Origin: Euborellia annulipes
Lineage: Eukaryota > Arthropoda > Insecta > Dermaptera > Anisolabididae
Direction: 5' to 3'
Assembly (NCBI GenBank): GCA_023213315.1
Contig: JAKCPI010005176.1
Coordinates: 1-64,000, forward strand
DNA length: 64,000 nucleotides
Shown here: positions 10,472 to 22,134 of the stretch, piece after piece
How positions within the stretch are numbered: the first letter of the stretch is position 1
How the letters are laid out: the number at the start of each line of letters is the position of its first letter
Notes under the pieces: model-generated
The model's input: only the letters and a program-made list of their open reading frames with translations
The model's database searches: none
What the model was told of the DNA's origin: nothing
Program-made: the position numbers and the translations under genes

Positions 10472-10733
10472 GCCCACGGGGCTTGGAGTAGTTGGTAGCG
10501 TGCCTACCTTCTATACCGAACGTCGCGGGTTCGAACCCCAGGCAGTCCGAAAATTTTATTTAAGGCATTTGGATACCAAATGGCTTAAATATAAATACCT
10601 GGACTCCCAATAGATTTATTAAAACATACGTGTATCGTTCAAAGTCTAACAATGTAAGTTGCCGAAAAGACTGTGTGAATGTGAGTGTGAATGAGAAAAG
10701 AGAGTAAATGTTTTTTTTATAAAAAAAAAGGAC
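10472..10733 (+). mobile_element. tRNA-derived SINE1, inserted in a Rep1 hairpin
   Basis: The head has an A-box-like AGTTGGTAGCGTGCC and a B-box GGTTCGAACCC, the RNA polymerase III promoter of tRNA genes. The body follows, then a GTGTGAATG-type microsatellite and poly-A. AAAGTTG occurs immediately before (10465-10471) and after (10734-10740), splitting the Rep1 hairpin, so this is a retroposition target duplication. Not a functional tRNA: there is no acceptor stem after the B box. Confidence 0.8.
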
Positions 10734-10770
10734 AAAGTTGTATTCTGTGCGACCAGTCACACCAGATTTT

Positions 10771-11352
10771 TACTTTTGTACTAATGAAATTAATTATTTT
10801 TTTATTTATTTAATTAAATTCTAAATAACTCTGGAATATTCTGGTTATTGATAGTTAAGTTCTCTATTTTTTTTTACTTTCTCATATTATTAATTGTTAA
10901 AGTTGATAGAGACTTTTTGCCAAAAACGGGCATTTTACCGACTATTTGGCTAAAAAAGGTAGACTTTAAAGGAGACTTTTTCCGATCTTTAATTTAATAA
11001 AAAGAATATTTATACACTATATAGAAATAACAAATACCTCTGAAATGTGCGTCTTCGCTGAGCGCCTAGAGAGTAGGCATCACTTTGTCTTGAGATGCGA
11101 TGCTTGACAGCTTAGGAAAGGCGCAAACGACACAAGGGTGGCGGACGGGTAGTGGTGGATTAAGAGGCACAAAAATCTGAAAAGAAAACATTGAGTTTAG
11201 GTCTATTTATTCCCTCTTATATATTAATGCATTATTTATAGTATTGATTATATTTAGATAAAAAACAGAAAATTTTTTTTTTTATAAATTCGAGATATCG
11301 AAGATAAATAGTAATAAATGACTCACTTCATTTTATTTAATTCATTTTCAAA
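10771..11352. other. Spacer upstream of B1, no gene seen
   Basis: AT-rich. A GC-balanced patch at 11040-11170 has broken frames resembling an old element but no recognisable domain. The last 100 bases are AT-rich and contain no YAG-7-ATG arrangement. Confidence 0.35.
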
Positions 11353-12176
11353 ATGAATTTTGTTAAAGCAACTTCATATATATTTTTAATTTCAAAATTA
11401 AGTTGTTTGTTAATTTTAAATTCAAAAAATTTGAATTATAATTTTTTTAGAGTTTTAATTTTTTTATTTCTCTCTTTATTAAATTTTTATTCATTTTTGT
11501 ATCATAAATTTAATAATTCGTTTGCGGAATTTTTAAAAATTATCGGATATATTTTTGATTTCATTTCATTAATTATTAATTTCTGGACTTGTTTTAGATT
11601 TGAAAAAGAAATTGCTTCTTTGATTAAGAAAATTAATAATTTAACAATTGATCTAGAACAATTTAATACAATTTCTCTTCTGTCTAAATTTAAAATAAAT
11701 TTATTATTAATTAGTTGTTTCATAGGAATATTGTTTAGATCATTAACAATCGGCTCAAATGATTTAATTCGAAATATAAGCATTACTTTTATAAATGATG
11801 GTAATGATTTTTATATTTTTTTATGTGAATGTCACTTTCAATCCTTTATTGAATTATTTTATTATTTATATCTAAATATTAATAAAAAATTGTTAAAAAA
11901 TTTGAAATTATCAGATATAATATATCTACGTAAACGATGTAGAGAATTTGAAAAAATAACAAATCGTATTAATGATATTTATCAATTAAGAAATTTAATA
12001 TGTTTCGGGCAAAATTTTATTTGGATTAGCCAATTTGGTTTTAAATTGATTGGTTTAATAAGAGATCAATATTTTAAAATGGATATTTGGTATTTTTTGG
12101 AAATTTGTAAATGGATTATTTTTTTAATAATTCGATCGTTTTATTTTTATTTATTTGTAATGCATACAAAAATGAG
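11353..12176 (+). CDS. Gustatory receptor variable exon B1 (divergent, end frameshift)
   Basis: It begins MNFVKATSYIFLISKL and keeps the receptor layout of six hydrophobic segments, but diverges strongly from family A; B2 is its only close relative. Shared marks are the internal-loop IYQLRNLICFGQ (B2: IFQLRNLITIGQ). The open frame runs to HTKMR. The frame that aligns with B2 near the end instead gives ICNAYKNE directly before the donor GTAAGT (12177), as B2 gives CSWIKKE. So one base is probably missing or extra in the T-rich run at about 12135-12160, and the true exon is phase 0. The ATG lies in TTTTCAAAATG, without the YAG spacing of family A. Confidence 0.75.
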
Positions 12177-12389
12177 GTAAGTTTATTTTTAAATTCATTT
12201 CTATTATTTTTTTTTTTTTTACAAATGAACAGTGGCGTTTTTTCAACTTTTTCTTAGGGGGGAGGGGGCAAACATTTTTTTTTCTTAAAATTTACTTACA
12301 AATAGGTACTCAAATTTGGCCAAAAGATATTTAATTGAATTAATTGTAGAATTTTAAACAGTTTATATACTCGTAGATATATTTTGAAA

Positions 12390-12660
12390 TTTTTTTTTTT
12401 TTTTTAACATTCACACTTTTTTCTCATTCACACTGACACTCACACACACATTCACACAGTCTTTTCGGCAACTTAGGCCATTTAAGACTTTAGACGATAA
12501 CCGTTATAATTAATATATATATTGTGGGTTCAAGCATTTCTATTTAAGCCATCTGGTATCCAAATGGCTTAAATAAAATCATCGGACTGCCTGGGTCCGA
12601 ACCCGCGATGTTTGGTATAGGAGGTAGGCACGCTACCTACTACGCCAAACCCGGGAGCCC
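12390..12660 (-). mobile_element. SINE1 copy, reverse orientation
   Basis: Poly-T at 12390-12405 (the tail), a CATTCACAC-type microsatellite, the body, then the tRNA-like head in complement (TACGCCAAACCCGGG near 12650). The B box is slightly changed. Confidence 0.75.
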
Positions 12661-12829
12661 ATCTGATATTTAAAATATGCTATTGGTTTATACTGCCTGG
12701 GGTCCATTGGCTGATTTTTCACTATAAAATTTGTCTACATGCAATTATTTTAAAATAACTTTCGATATCGTAATAGGAAAAATAAGTTTTTGCTTTTTTT
12801 TTATACAATATGGTTTATTTCTACGATTG

Positions 12830-12935
12830 ACTAAAAAACAGGTTGACAATCTGCTAGTATAATTTAAGAAATTAAATATTGATCAATTATTATTGATTAA
12901 TTATTGTTTATGTAAGTTATTTTTTTAGTTTAAAA
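12830..12935 (+). promoter_or_regulatory. Conserved 5' flank of receptor exons (example at A2)
   Basis: Repeated TTGATTAATTA-like motifs (here about 12880-12905) followed by TTTTTTTAG and exactly 7 bases to ATGGA. The same arrangement precedes almost every family A copy (A1, A3, A4, A6-A17, A20, A21 fit the YAG-7-ATG rule; A18 has 1 base; A19 does not fit). TTGATTAATTA could be a homeodomain-type site; YAG could be a 3' splice site or an initiator. The role is inferred only from conservation. Confidence 0.45.
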
Positions 12936-13770
12936 ATGGATTTTATCAAAGCCACACGGTTAATACTTTACCCCTCTAAAATATTAGGTTTAACTCCATT
13001 TGAAATTTTAGGTGAGCCAGGAAATAGGAATATAAAATTCATTAGGCGATATAATATTTTCGGAAAAATATTTCTTTTTATTTTCAATATTACATTTATT
13101 ACTGTTTCATGTGTTATATTAAAAATAGAAGATATAGGTAGTTTGGTAGATTTTTTAACAAATTTGATATTTCAATTTAATTTTTTTTACAACATTTATT
13201 CTAACTATAATACATCAAAGAAAATATAAAATTTTAATTTTGAAAAATTTAAAATATTATGATAATAATTATTCAATCTGTAATAAATATTTTTTGCAAG
13301 TTTTTAGATTAAATATAGTTAATATATTTTGGTGGTTATCGTCTTTTATTTTTGGTACTTTATTTTTTTTTACAAATAAAGGAATTATTGCTTTTTTACT
13401 TATATTTTTTTTTAATGTCTTAATGGCAATATATGAGTTTTTCTTTTACGCCCAATATTATCTTTTTCTATATATTTTGTATTATTTTTTGAAATCGTTT
13501 AATGAAAATTTTTCATATCTTAACGTCCATCAATATTCGTTAATACATTATATATCTCAAATATTACAAGAAATTTATGAATTCAAAATACTTTTAATAT
13601 TATTTGCACAATTTTTTTGGATACTTTTTGTTTTATTTATTTACTTGTCGACTATTATATATAACTCTGAAAAAAAAACTCACTGTCTTTTGATTGTACT
13701 CTCATCTATGTATTACGAAGCTCAACAAATCTTCTTCATGTGTTTTATTTGCGAAAAAATTAAACAAGAG
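12936..13770 (+). pseudogene. Gustatory receptor variable exon A2 (frameshift in T8)
   Basis: Nearly identical to A3 and A8. It starts MDFIKATRLILYPSKILG and ends CEKIKQE before GTAATT (13771). One T too many in the run at about 13183-13190 (8 T where A3 and A8 keep frame) puts the rest out of frame, and the second part reads on as KNLKYYDNNYSICNKYF. Length 835, one more than a multiple of three. Either a very young pseudogene or a homopolymer error. The 5' flank, with TTGATTAATTA-type motifs and YAG 7 bases before the ATG, is shared with A3 and A8. Confidence 0.85.
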
Positions 13771-14021
13771 GTAATTATTTTTTTTTATGTTATTAGTTTC
13801 GAATCTATAACTATACCGGTCAAAAGGGCTTTTAATAAGAATTGAATTTAGAGGCAGTTTTAATTAATTTTAATAATTTACCCTGCAAGTATCTTAATGA
13901 TTTTCTTGGACATCTGCCTAAAAAACAGGTTAACAACCTGCTAGTATAAATTACGAAATTAAATATTGATTAATTATTATTGATTAAATATTGTTTTTGT
14001 AAATTATTTTTTAGTTTAAAA

Positions 14022-14855
14022 ATGGATTTTATCAAAGCCACACGGTTAATACTTTACCCCGCTAAAATATTAGGTTTAACTCCATTTGAAATTTTAGGTG
14101 AGCCAGGAAATAGGAATATAAAATTCATTAGGCAATATGATATTCTCGGAAAAATATTTCTTTTTATTTTAAATATTTCATTTATTACTGTTTCATTTAT
14201 TATATTAAAAATTGAAGATTTAGGTAGTTTGGTAGAGTCTCTAACAAATTTGGTATTTGAATTTAATTTGTTTACAACTTTTATTCTTTCTATAATACAT
14301 CAAAGAAAATATAAAATTTTAATTTTAAAATATTTAAAATATTATGATAATAATTATCCAATCTGTAATAAATATTTTTTGCAAGTTTTTAGATTAAATA
14401 TAGTTAATATATTTTGGGGATTATCGGCTTTTACTTTTAATATTTTTATTTTTTTTGAGAATGAAGGTATTATTGCTTTTATATTTGTATTTTTTTTCAA
14501 TGCCTTTATCACAATTTATGAGTTTTTCTTTTACGCCCAATATTATCTTTTTCTATATATTTTGTATTATTTTTTGAAATCATTTAATGAAAATTCTTCA
14601 TATCTTAACGTCCATCAATATTCGTTGATATATTATATATCTCAATTATTGCAAGAAATTTATGAATTTAAAATAATTATAATATTATTTGCACAATTTT
14701 TTTGGATTATTTTTGTTTTATTTATTTACTTGTCGACTATTATATATAACTCTGAAGAAAAAACCCAGTGCCTTTTGATTGTACTCTCATCTATGTATTA
14801 CGAAGCTCAACAAATCTTCTTTCTATGTTTCCTTTGCGAAAAAATTAAACAAGAG
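14022..14855 (+). CDS. Gustatory receptor variable exon A3
   Basis: An intact 278-codon exon taken as the family type. The cytoplasmic N-terminus MDFIKATRLILYPAKILG is followed by GLTPFEILGEPGNR, echoing the GLxPF motif near the start of insect gustatory receptors. Hydrophobic segments lie at about residues 42-62, 72-92, 122-145, 150-188, 228-252 and 258-272. The loop FLKSFNEN...QLLQEIYEFK precedes segment five. It ends FLCFLCEKIKQE at the phase-0 donor GTAATT (14856). The TM7/TYxxxxxQF part must come from another exon. An in-frame Met 14 codons upstream is ignored because all relatives start at MDF. Confidence 0.88.
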
Positions 14856-15094
14856 GTAATTATTTTTTTATTTTTTAAATTCCACTTCGAAAATGTACAT
14901 TTTCTGTGCGACCAGTCACACCAGATTTTTTATCTACAAAATAGAGTTAATCACTCCGCCTAGCATTTAACCGAGAAGTTGCTCCAAACGCCACATGTGG
15001 CGCAACCAATCAAGAACGCCTTGTAGTTATGCAAAAACTTTACAGGCTAGATATTTTGAATGCCTACTTTTTAGGAATTCTTTTTAATTTTTAT

Positions 15095-15725
15095 TTTCTA
15101 TATACCTAGTATCTTAATATATATAAAGTTTTGGATTTATGTCGAGATTTTGATGGATATACACGTTTTGAGTCCCCTGAATAAAAAAAAAAGTGGTTTT
15201 CGCGACATGGTCTGTCTGTGTGTGTGTGTCAGTGTTCAACTTTAAGCATGAAGGAATTAAGCTATGCGGCTGAAATTTTATATTTAAGTTAGACACCCCT
15301 CTGGAGCGAGAGAAAATAAGCTTTTAAACAAAAAGTAAGGCCAAAAAGTACTAGTACGTATAATACTTTACTTTTTCACTTTTTATCGATTTTCTCAAAA
15401 TTCGCTCAAATGATTTTGATTAAAATTCAAAAATCAATTATTTTTCAAATGCTCTTTCAAATGTATATTCTCATTTAGCCCTCAAAATTATTTGAAGCAT
15501 ACTTTACTCTTTTACTTCATAGGAAAAATAAGAAATGGTTGCAATGGTAACAAGATATAAATATTTTACAATGTTTATAAATTGTACATCTTGAATTTTA
15601 ATATATCGGTGGAAATTAAATATATGTCGACACAAAAAATCTGGTGTGACAAGCACAGAACACAACTTTCGATTTCCGAAGGTAAGAGAAAGTTGTGTGC
15701 TGTGCGACCAGTCACACCAGATTTT
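15095..15725 (+). repeat. Rep1 copy, left end truncated
   Basis: Has the ATTTATGTCGAGATT block, the GTCTGTCTG microsatellite, AAGTACTAGTACG and the complete terminal hairpin AATCTGGTGTGAC...GTCACACCAGATT (about 15636-15725). It lies between A3 and A4. Confidence 0.75.
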
Positions 15726-15933
15726 CTGCTTTTTTACAACCACCAAATAAATAAATTAAGTAATCCTTCAAAAGAAATATGATTGTAGAATTCGAACATT
15801 CATCAAAGTATAAAAGGTCAATTACAAAATTAAATGTATCGTTAATAACGAAAATTATTAAATAAATATAAACATATTGATTAACTAGGAATTGATTAAC
15901 AAGGATCATTATTAACAATTTCTTAGTAGTAAA

Positions 15934-16785
15934 ATGGATTTTAACCGTGCCACTCGATACATTCATTATCCTTCTAAACTCTTAGGTGTGATCCCATTCC
16001 AAATTATAGGCTCACCGGGGAATAGATGTATAAAAAAATTTAGAATTTATAATTATATAGGAAAATTTATACATATTTTTTTAAATATTTCTATATTAAT
16101 GTTGTTTTTTTTGATTCGTGTAGAAAATTTAAATCATTTGGTTCTTTTATTTACGGGCATCTGTTACACATCATCAAATTTATTAACGTTTAGTCTATCA
16201 TTGATTTATCAAAAAAAATTGATATTTCTTTATTTAAATTTTATAAAATTTTATGATCAAAATCAAACATGTCATAAATTTTTAAAACAAATTTTTAGAT
16301 TTACCATTCTAAGTGTAATTTATAATTTTGTATGTTATTCTCTAATTAATTTTTTAATTCCGTATTTAAATAAAGATAATTTTAGTTTTGATAATTTTTT
16401 TATGAAAGTATTTTTTTGGGGGATATATAGTTTAAATGATATTTACGAATACGTTTTCTATTCACAATATTTACTTTTTCTTTTTCTTTTATATATTTTT
16501 TTAAAATCATTTAATGAAGATATGTTAAATAGGAAATTTAATATTCGTCAATATTCAATATTACACAATTTAGCACAAACGGTTCATGAAATTTTTGAAA
16601 TTAAATCATTGTTAATTTTCATAATGCAATTTTGCTGGACAGTTTATGTTTTATTTACATTTTTTAAATGTGTCATTTATGATTGTCCTGATAAAATGTC
16701 TCCTATTCAAATGGTTGAAACTTTAAGTTATGAATTTCTAGAAATAATTCTTATTTGTTATCTTTGTGAGAAAATTAAACAACAG
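15934..16785 (+). CDS. Gustatory receptor variable exon A4
   Basis: Intact, 284 codons, starting MDFNRATRYIHYPSKLLG and ending CEKIKQQ at the donor GTACAT (16786). It keeps GVIPFQIIGSPGNR, YDQNQTCHKFL in the first long loop and LLYIFLKSFNEDML before segment five. With A1 it forms a small subgroup that has RY in place of RL at residues 8-9. The receptor fragment A5 begins only 45 bases after its donor, leaving no room for a private 3' exon before it. TTGATTAAC motifs occur twice in the 70 bases upstream. Confidence 0.87.
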
Positions 16786-16829
16786 GTACATATTTCTTTT
16801 TTTTTTAATATTTATCCTATGAATGTTTA

Positions 16830-17619
16830 AAATTTTATGATGAAAATTTCAACTGTCATAAATATTTCACTTCAGTCTTTTGTTTAACAATTTTTAATAT
16901 AATATGGAGTATACCCTCTGCGGTTTTCGTTTTATTAATTCCGTATTTATATAAAATAATATTTTTTACTTTCTCTTACCTATGTATATATGTAATATAT
17001 ATATAGAGAGAGAAAGTATTGGATTCACACCCACACACCCACCCACCCACCCACCCACCCACAGACAGACCATGTCGCGAAAACCACTTTTTTGGATTCA
17101 GGGGACCTCAAAACGTGAAGATCCATCAAAATCTCGACATCGAATTTTTGACATGAATCCAATACTTTCTCTCTCTATATATATATTACATATATACATA
17201 GGTAAGAGAAAGTAAAAAATATTAACATTTTTCAAATTTTCTACTCGTTTATTTTAAACGGAGCAGTTAGAATATATGAATTTTTATTTATATCGCAATT
17301 TCATCTTTTTCTATCTCTTTTATATTATTATTTCAAATCGTTCAATGATAATTTATTAGAGAATAAATTTATTATTAATCAGTATTCAAATATTTATATT
17401 ATACTAAAATTGATAAGTGAAATTTATGAAATTAAAATTCTACTAATATTTTTTGCTCAATTTTTTTGGATAATTTTTGTTTTATTTTTTTTCTTATCTT
17501 TATTTTTATTTAATATTGATAATAAAATGCCAATTCTAGTGTCATTCGTTTCAACTATGTTTTATGAATTTCAACAAATCTTCATTGTGTGCTTCCTTTG
17601 TGAGAAAATTAAACAACAG
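16830..17619 (+). pseudogene. Gustatory receptor exon A5, 5'-truncated and split by an insertion
   Basis: Homology starts abruptly at KFYDENFNCHKYF (about residue 105 of the family), so N-terminus and first two membrane segments are absent. After LIPYLYKIIF the frame is broken by the fold-back insert at about 16963-17218. It then resumes in the same family at RIYEFLFISQFHLFLS and stays open to CEKIKQQ and the donor GTAATT (17620). Apart from deletion and insertion the remaining sequence is uninterrupted, which suggests recent loss. Confidence 0.85.
16963..17218. mobile_element. Fold-back Rep1 derivative with about 60-bp inverted ends
   Basis: Both ends read TACTTTCTCTTACCTATG inward and continue as matching inverted repeats through the TA-rich and GAGAGAGAAAGTATTGGATT blocks. 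Between them lie a CACCCACC microsatellite and the CCATGTCGCGAAAACC block of Rep1. It sits inside receptor pseudogene A5, so it is younger than that duplication. Confidence 0.8.
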
Positions 17620-17639
17620 GTAATTTAGGAAATTATTAT

Positions 17640-17850
17640 TTTTGGAACGAAGTTCTTTTACGCAACTTACGGTAGGGTGAATTGGCAGAAAACGTACGTA
17701 AACGTAACAAAAAGCAGCTGTAACAAAAATGCGTTACAGCGCCCGAGCGCCGGCGGAAGAAGGCGAGGCTAGCCGAAGCCTTTGCGGATCCCGCCTTCTC
17801 CCCACCAGCTCTAGAGAATTATCTTTAAGGAGGGTCAGGAGCGATGTCTA
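17640..17850. other. GC-rich patch of unknown nature
   Basis: Contains CGCCCGAGCGCCGGCGG, GCGAGGCTAGCCGAAGC and CCCGCCTTCTCCCC, in sharp contrast to the AT-rich surroundings. No frame, tRNA box or terminal repeat is recognised. It is probably a fragment of a mobile element. Confidence 0.4.
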
Positions 17851-18138
17851 AACGTACTTTAAAAAAAAACTAGACTATTATAAGGAATTTTTCAATGCGG
17901 TTTTTTTTTTTAATGAATTAAATTCATAAGAGATTATTGGGACATCTAGCTATAATTTTTTTAATGACTTATTAAAAAATTATAGTAATTAATTTTTTTG
18001 TTATCAAGCAAATTCAAAAAAAAAAACAATCAGTCCCAATAATATTTAATTTTTTTTTAATTTAAAAATGAAATTTATTGTTATTATTAATCACATATTA
18101 ATTAAGAAATTTTTAAAATAAGCTCAGATGATTTATTT

Positions 18139-18722
18139 AAAATTCAACTGAGGGCTCGCTGGTGTAGTGAGCTAGGGTGTCAGCTTCTGCAAAGAAGATC
18201 CCTGTTCAAATCCTTGGCGTGCGGGATTTTTCATTAAATAAAAATATTTATTTAATGTAAACAAATCCTCAAGCAAGCCCTGGATTGGAATATAGGATCT
18301 TACCACATTAGCCCTCAGGCAACTCTACGAGGAGAGGGAGTTGCTGTGACATCCCGTCCTGTGGAAGGGACGTAAAGAAGGTTCCCTCTCAGTGATGCAT
18401 TCCTCGAAAGGAGCAGGCTACACGCCGGTGCTGAGGGAGTCCCTCCTCAATTAGGACATCCTCCATAGCATAGAAGAGGTTGGATATAAGGAGCCGGTTG
18501 GAACCAGAAATAAGGATTAGTTCACTAGCTAGAGACGAAAGCAGGAGGAGGAGTTAGAGATAGGAAATGATGTAACTTCACGGGGTGCCGGTAGATGGCT
18601 ACGGCCAGAGGCCGGTTGGGTTTGAGGTGTGTGTCTTCGTACACGAAAGCACCTCGGGCAAATAAACGGGGATCCCGATAGGAATTTCAAATAAATAAAA
18701 AAAAATAAATAAAATTCAACTG
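18139..18722 (+). mobile_element. SINE2: 560-bp tRNA-headed retroposon with 12-bp TSD
   Basis: The insert 18151-18710 is flanked by a perfect 12-bp repeat AAAATTCAACTG (18139-18150 and 18711-18722). The head has an A-box-like GCTGGTGTAGTGAGC and B-box-like TGTTCAAATCC. The end is A-rich (AATAAATAAAAAAAAATAAA-like). A reverse partial copy of the head sits at about 21395-21505. No protein is encoded. Confidence 0.8.
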
Positions 18723-18975
18723 TCAAATTAGTTCAGCATTGTTGCAATAGATGGCAGGCTAGTCTAACAGACGATATAGTATTAGCCTATATCTGGCCTA
18801 TATTTATATATTTGTATGCTTTTATAAAAGATACATAATATATAATAACATTTATAAAGTATTTATTGTAAAAAGATCAATGAAAATCAACCAAATGCAT
18901 TAAATATTATTAGCTACCATTCTGACATCTCTTGGCAAATTTTTGAATTACTTGATATTTGGGCATACTTTTGAT

Positions 18976-19228
18976 CAGGGGCGGATTAAAGGGGTGGGGC
19001 GAGGTGGGCGATCGCCCCCCCCCCCGAGAAGAAATTCACAATGTTATAAAAACTAGTAATCTAAAGAAATTATGATTTACGGGCTTTAATTTCATTTGAA
19101 TTTGTTACCAATCAATTTAAATAAATAGGAAAGGGGTCTAAATGGCCATAGATGCCCACAAAGTCCTTAAATAAAAAAAATAAAAAAAAAACCGCCCCCC
19201 CCGACAAAATTGCATTAATCCGCCACTG
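18976..19228. mobile_element. 253-bp hAT-like element, 8-bp TSD CTTTTGAT
   Basis: Ends CAGGGGCGGATTAA and TTAATCCGCCACTG, with CTTTTGAT at 18968-18975 and 19229-19236. The interior contains part of the SINE3 sequence (GGGGTCTAAATGGCC). Confidence 0.85.
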
Positions 19229-19601
19229 CTTTTGATGACACACTACGTCATCTTAGCGGGAAAAACATGCGTAACCACTTCGCTCCCGAGCCCCCTTAAC
19301 TCTATTTCTTTCTATATTATTTAAAAAAAAGAAATGAATTATTTATTTTTTAAATAATACCCATATTAAATTATATTCTGAGTTGAAGAAAAGGCGTGAG
19401 AAACTTCTTTCCTGGCGGGGGTCCCACAACCCCACACGTTGTTTTTTTTAATTTGTCCTTTTCGGCAACTAAGCTTAGGTCATTAGGTATTTGAATATAT
19501 TATTACCGATTGCTTTTCGTGGACGTAGAAAATTATTTATTGATTTACCTTTTATTGATAAATTTTTATGAAATTATTACTAATACTCACTTAGTTTTAA
19601 A

Positions 19602-20432
19602 ATGGATTTTATGAAAGCCACATGTGTGATATTTTATCCTGCAAAAATAACAGGTTTTATACCTTTAGAAATTTTAGGAACGCCAGGAAATAGGAATATA
19701 AAATTCATTAGAAGTTATAATTATATAGGAAAATTAGTCCTGTCTTTTTTAATAATTTCATTTTTTCTTTATATTTATTTAATCAAAGTAGAGGATTTAA
19801 AAACTTTAGTTAAGTTACTAGCATGTATATTCTATGCAATCGAAGTTATTATGACTCTTATTTTGTCCATATTATATCAGGAAAAATTTAAAGAATTATT
19901 TTTTAATTGTTTAAAATTTTACGATGATAATTATTCCACTTGTACTAAATATTTTTTTAAAGTTTTTAGATTAACAATTTTGTATGTATTCTGGGGTATA
20001 TCATCTAGTTTTGTTGTTTGTATTTGTCCCATATTTTATTCAGTAAATTTAAGAGTTTCTTTTTCGTTAGCCGAATTTTTTGCATCTTTCTTTATATCGC
20101 TCTATGAATTTTTCTTTCACGTTCAATATCACCTTTTTCTATCTATTTTATATTATTTTTTGAAATCGTTTAATGAAAATCTATTAAAAAATATTAACCT
20201 CAATCAGTACTCATTATTATATTATATTTCACAAGTGATACACGAAATTTATGAGATTAAAATAATCTTAGTATTTTTCGCACAATTTATTTGGATTCTT
20301 TTGGTTACATTTATTTTCTTATCAGAATTTGAAGATAAAATAGTAAATCTTGTATTATTAATAGCAACTATATATTATGAGGCTCAACAGATCGTCTTTT
20401 TGTGTTTTCTTTGTGAAAAAATTAAACACCAG
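19602..20432 (+). CDS. Gustatory receptor variable exon A6
   Basis: Intact, 277 codons, MDFMKATCVIFYPAKITG to CEKIKHQ at the donor GTAATT (20433). Cys replaces the otherwise common Arg at residue 8. It shares the ending KIKHQ with A11 and the GTPGNR motif with A11 and A14. It is surrounded by hAT-like elements but is itself unbroken. TTATTGATTT and TTATTGATAA lie within 70 bases upstream, and CTTAG stands 7 bases before the ATG. Confidence 0.87.
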
Positions 20433-20604
20433 GTAATTTTGGGAAATTTATTTCGTACCTATAACTAATTTTATTATTATTATTTTTATTAAGGTCTTTT
20501 CGGCATCTCTGGCCATTCAGACACCGACACTATTTACTTAAATTGATTGGTGGCCAATTCAATTTAATTAAATTGTTTTCGATAAATAAAATAAATATCA
20601 TTCA

Positions 20605-21043
20605 TAGCAGGTGTTCTCAAACTGTGCCTAGCGGCGCCCCAGGGCGCCGCGACTGTTCTCTTAGGGCGCCATGAAGATTTTTTAAATATTGCAAAAAAAT
20701 AGTATTCTCTAATTTTTCGCTATTAGTCGAAGTGCTAATTTTGGGAGATTCCAGAGGCAACAATTTTGAAGCTATCGACCTCAAATTTTTTTTTAAATTA
20801 AAGCTATTTAAAATATCTACAACTTATAGAAGCCCTTTTTTTGATTTTCGAAAAAATGAAATTTTTTTTTTAGATTAATCGCATTAAATAAAAGATATTT
20901 TTTAAAAAATTCGCTCTATATCTTCTTATAGATAATTAAATTAGTAATCATTGGGTTAAAAAATAATTAACTTTTTACCGTTAATTAAATTAGCCTGCCC
21001 AAAATATTGTCCGGCATGCCATTGGTACAGTACAACATCCCTG
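20605..21043. repeat. hAT-like end fragment and reverse piece of the TTAA MITE
   Basis: CAGGTGTTCTCAAACTGTG near 20610 resembles the 5' end of many hAT elements. From about 20720 to 20990 the sequence is the reverse complement of the interior of 8919-9303. No gene. Confidence 0.5.
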
Positions 21044-22134
21044 ACCTACACTGTTAAAAAATTTCGATGATTTTACAATTTTTGTTGTAAGCAAATTTCA
21101 AGACCAATAGATACTAAATTTACTATACAGTTGAATTATATTTTTACAAAACTCTTTGCAAAAATCATTTACAAATGTGTGGTAATTTTACTAATATTTA
21201 GCAATTTTACAGTCCAAATGTCTGGTAATTTTACCAATATTTAGCAATTTCGAGTCCAAATTTGGTAATTTTACAAATATTTAGCAATTTTACAATCCAA
21301 ATGTTTGTAATTTTACTAATTTTTAGAAAAAAGAGAAAAAATTTAACGACTGGACCCATAGGTTATTGACCTTTAGGGGACGTCTCTACCTGAATGGAGT
21401 GAAATAAATATTTTTATTTAATGAAAAATTCCTCCAGGATTTGAACACTGACCTTTTTTTGTAGAAGTCTTGCTGCCTAGCCCATTTGACCATCGCATCA
21501 CCTCTTAACTGAATTATCTATCTCTGCTATTTGGCATTCAAGTATGACCTCATTGTAAACTATTTTTACTAAATAATAAAATAAAAAATAAACTTAAAGT
21601 TATCATAATATTATTATTTTTTGTATTATTATAACTTAAATAAATCCTTATAGTGCCAAAAATGTCTTTATTAAGAATGCTAAAAAGCAATCGAAACAAA
21701 GTCGGCCATGTTGGCCAGCCTTAAAAGGAAAATTACTATACCCTTGTATTGTAAAATTAGAAATTTGTAAATTACAAACCTTTTCTAAAATTACAAGCGT
21801 GTTCTAAAATTATAATGCCGTTGTATTGTAAAATTAGAAACCTTTTTGTAAAAATTACAAACCCTTTTTCTAAAATTACAAACCGTGTTCTAAAATTACA
21901 ATGCCGTTGTATTGTAAAATTAGAAATCGTATGGTAAAATTACAATATTTACTCTAATTTTCCAAGAGAATTGTTATTTTAAAATGTTTTTTTGGTTGTA
22001 AAAATTTTTTGAATGCATAGGATTTGTAAATTTAGTATACAAATGTATGGTAGTTATCATTTACAAGGAAAATTTGTAAATTTACTATACTAAAACATAC
22101 TAAAATTAAAATTTTTTTTTTTTACAGTGTAGGT
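21044..22134. mobile_element. 1.09-kb element with internal repeats and near-perfect 8-bp TSD
   Basis: Termini ACCTACACTGT and ACAGTGTAGGT are inverted. Flanks are CATCCCTG (21036-21043) and TATCCCTG (22135-22142), 7 of 8. The interior is built of degenerate direct repeats around GGTAATTTTAC and TAAAATTACAA. It is split near 21395-21505 by a reverse SINE2 head. Non-coding. Confidence 0.7.

Noticed and set aside
10490..10550. Possible tRNA gene
   Set aside because: A and B boxes are present but the sequence continues into a SINE body with microsatellite and poly-A tail, and no acceptor stem closes.
17025..17075. CACCCACC tandem repeat as a possible CRISPR or satellite array
   Set aside because: Short-unit microsatellite inside Rep1; no spacers, and the window is eukaryotic.
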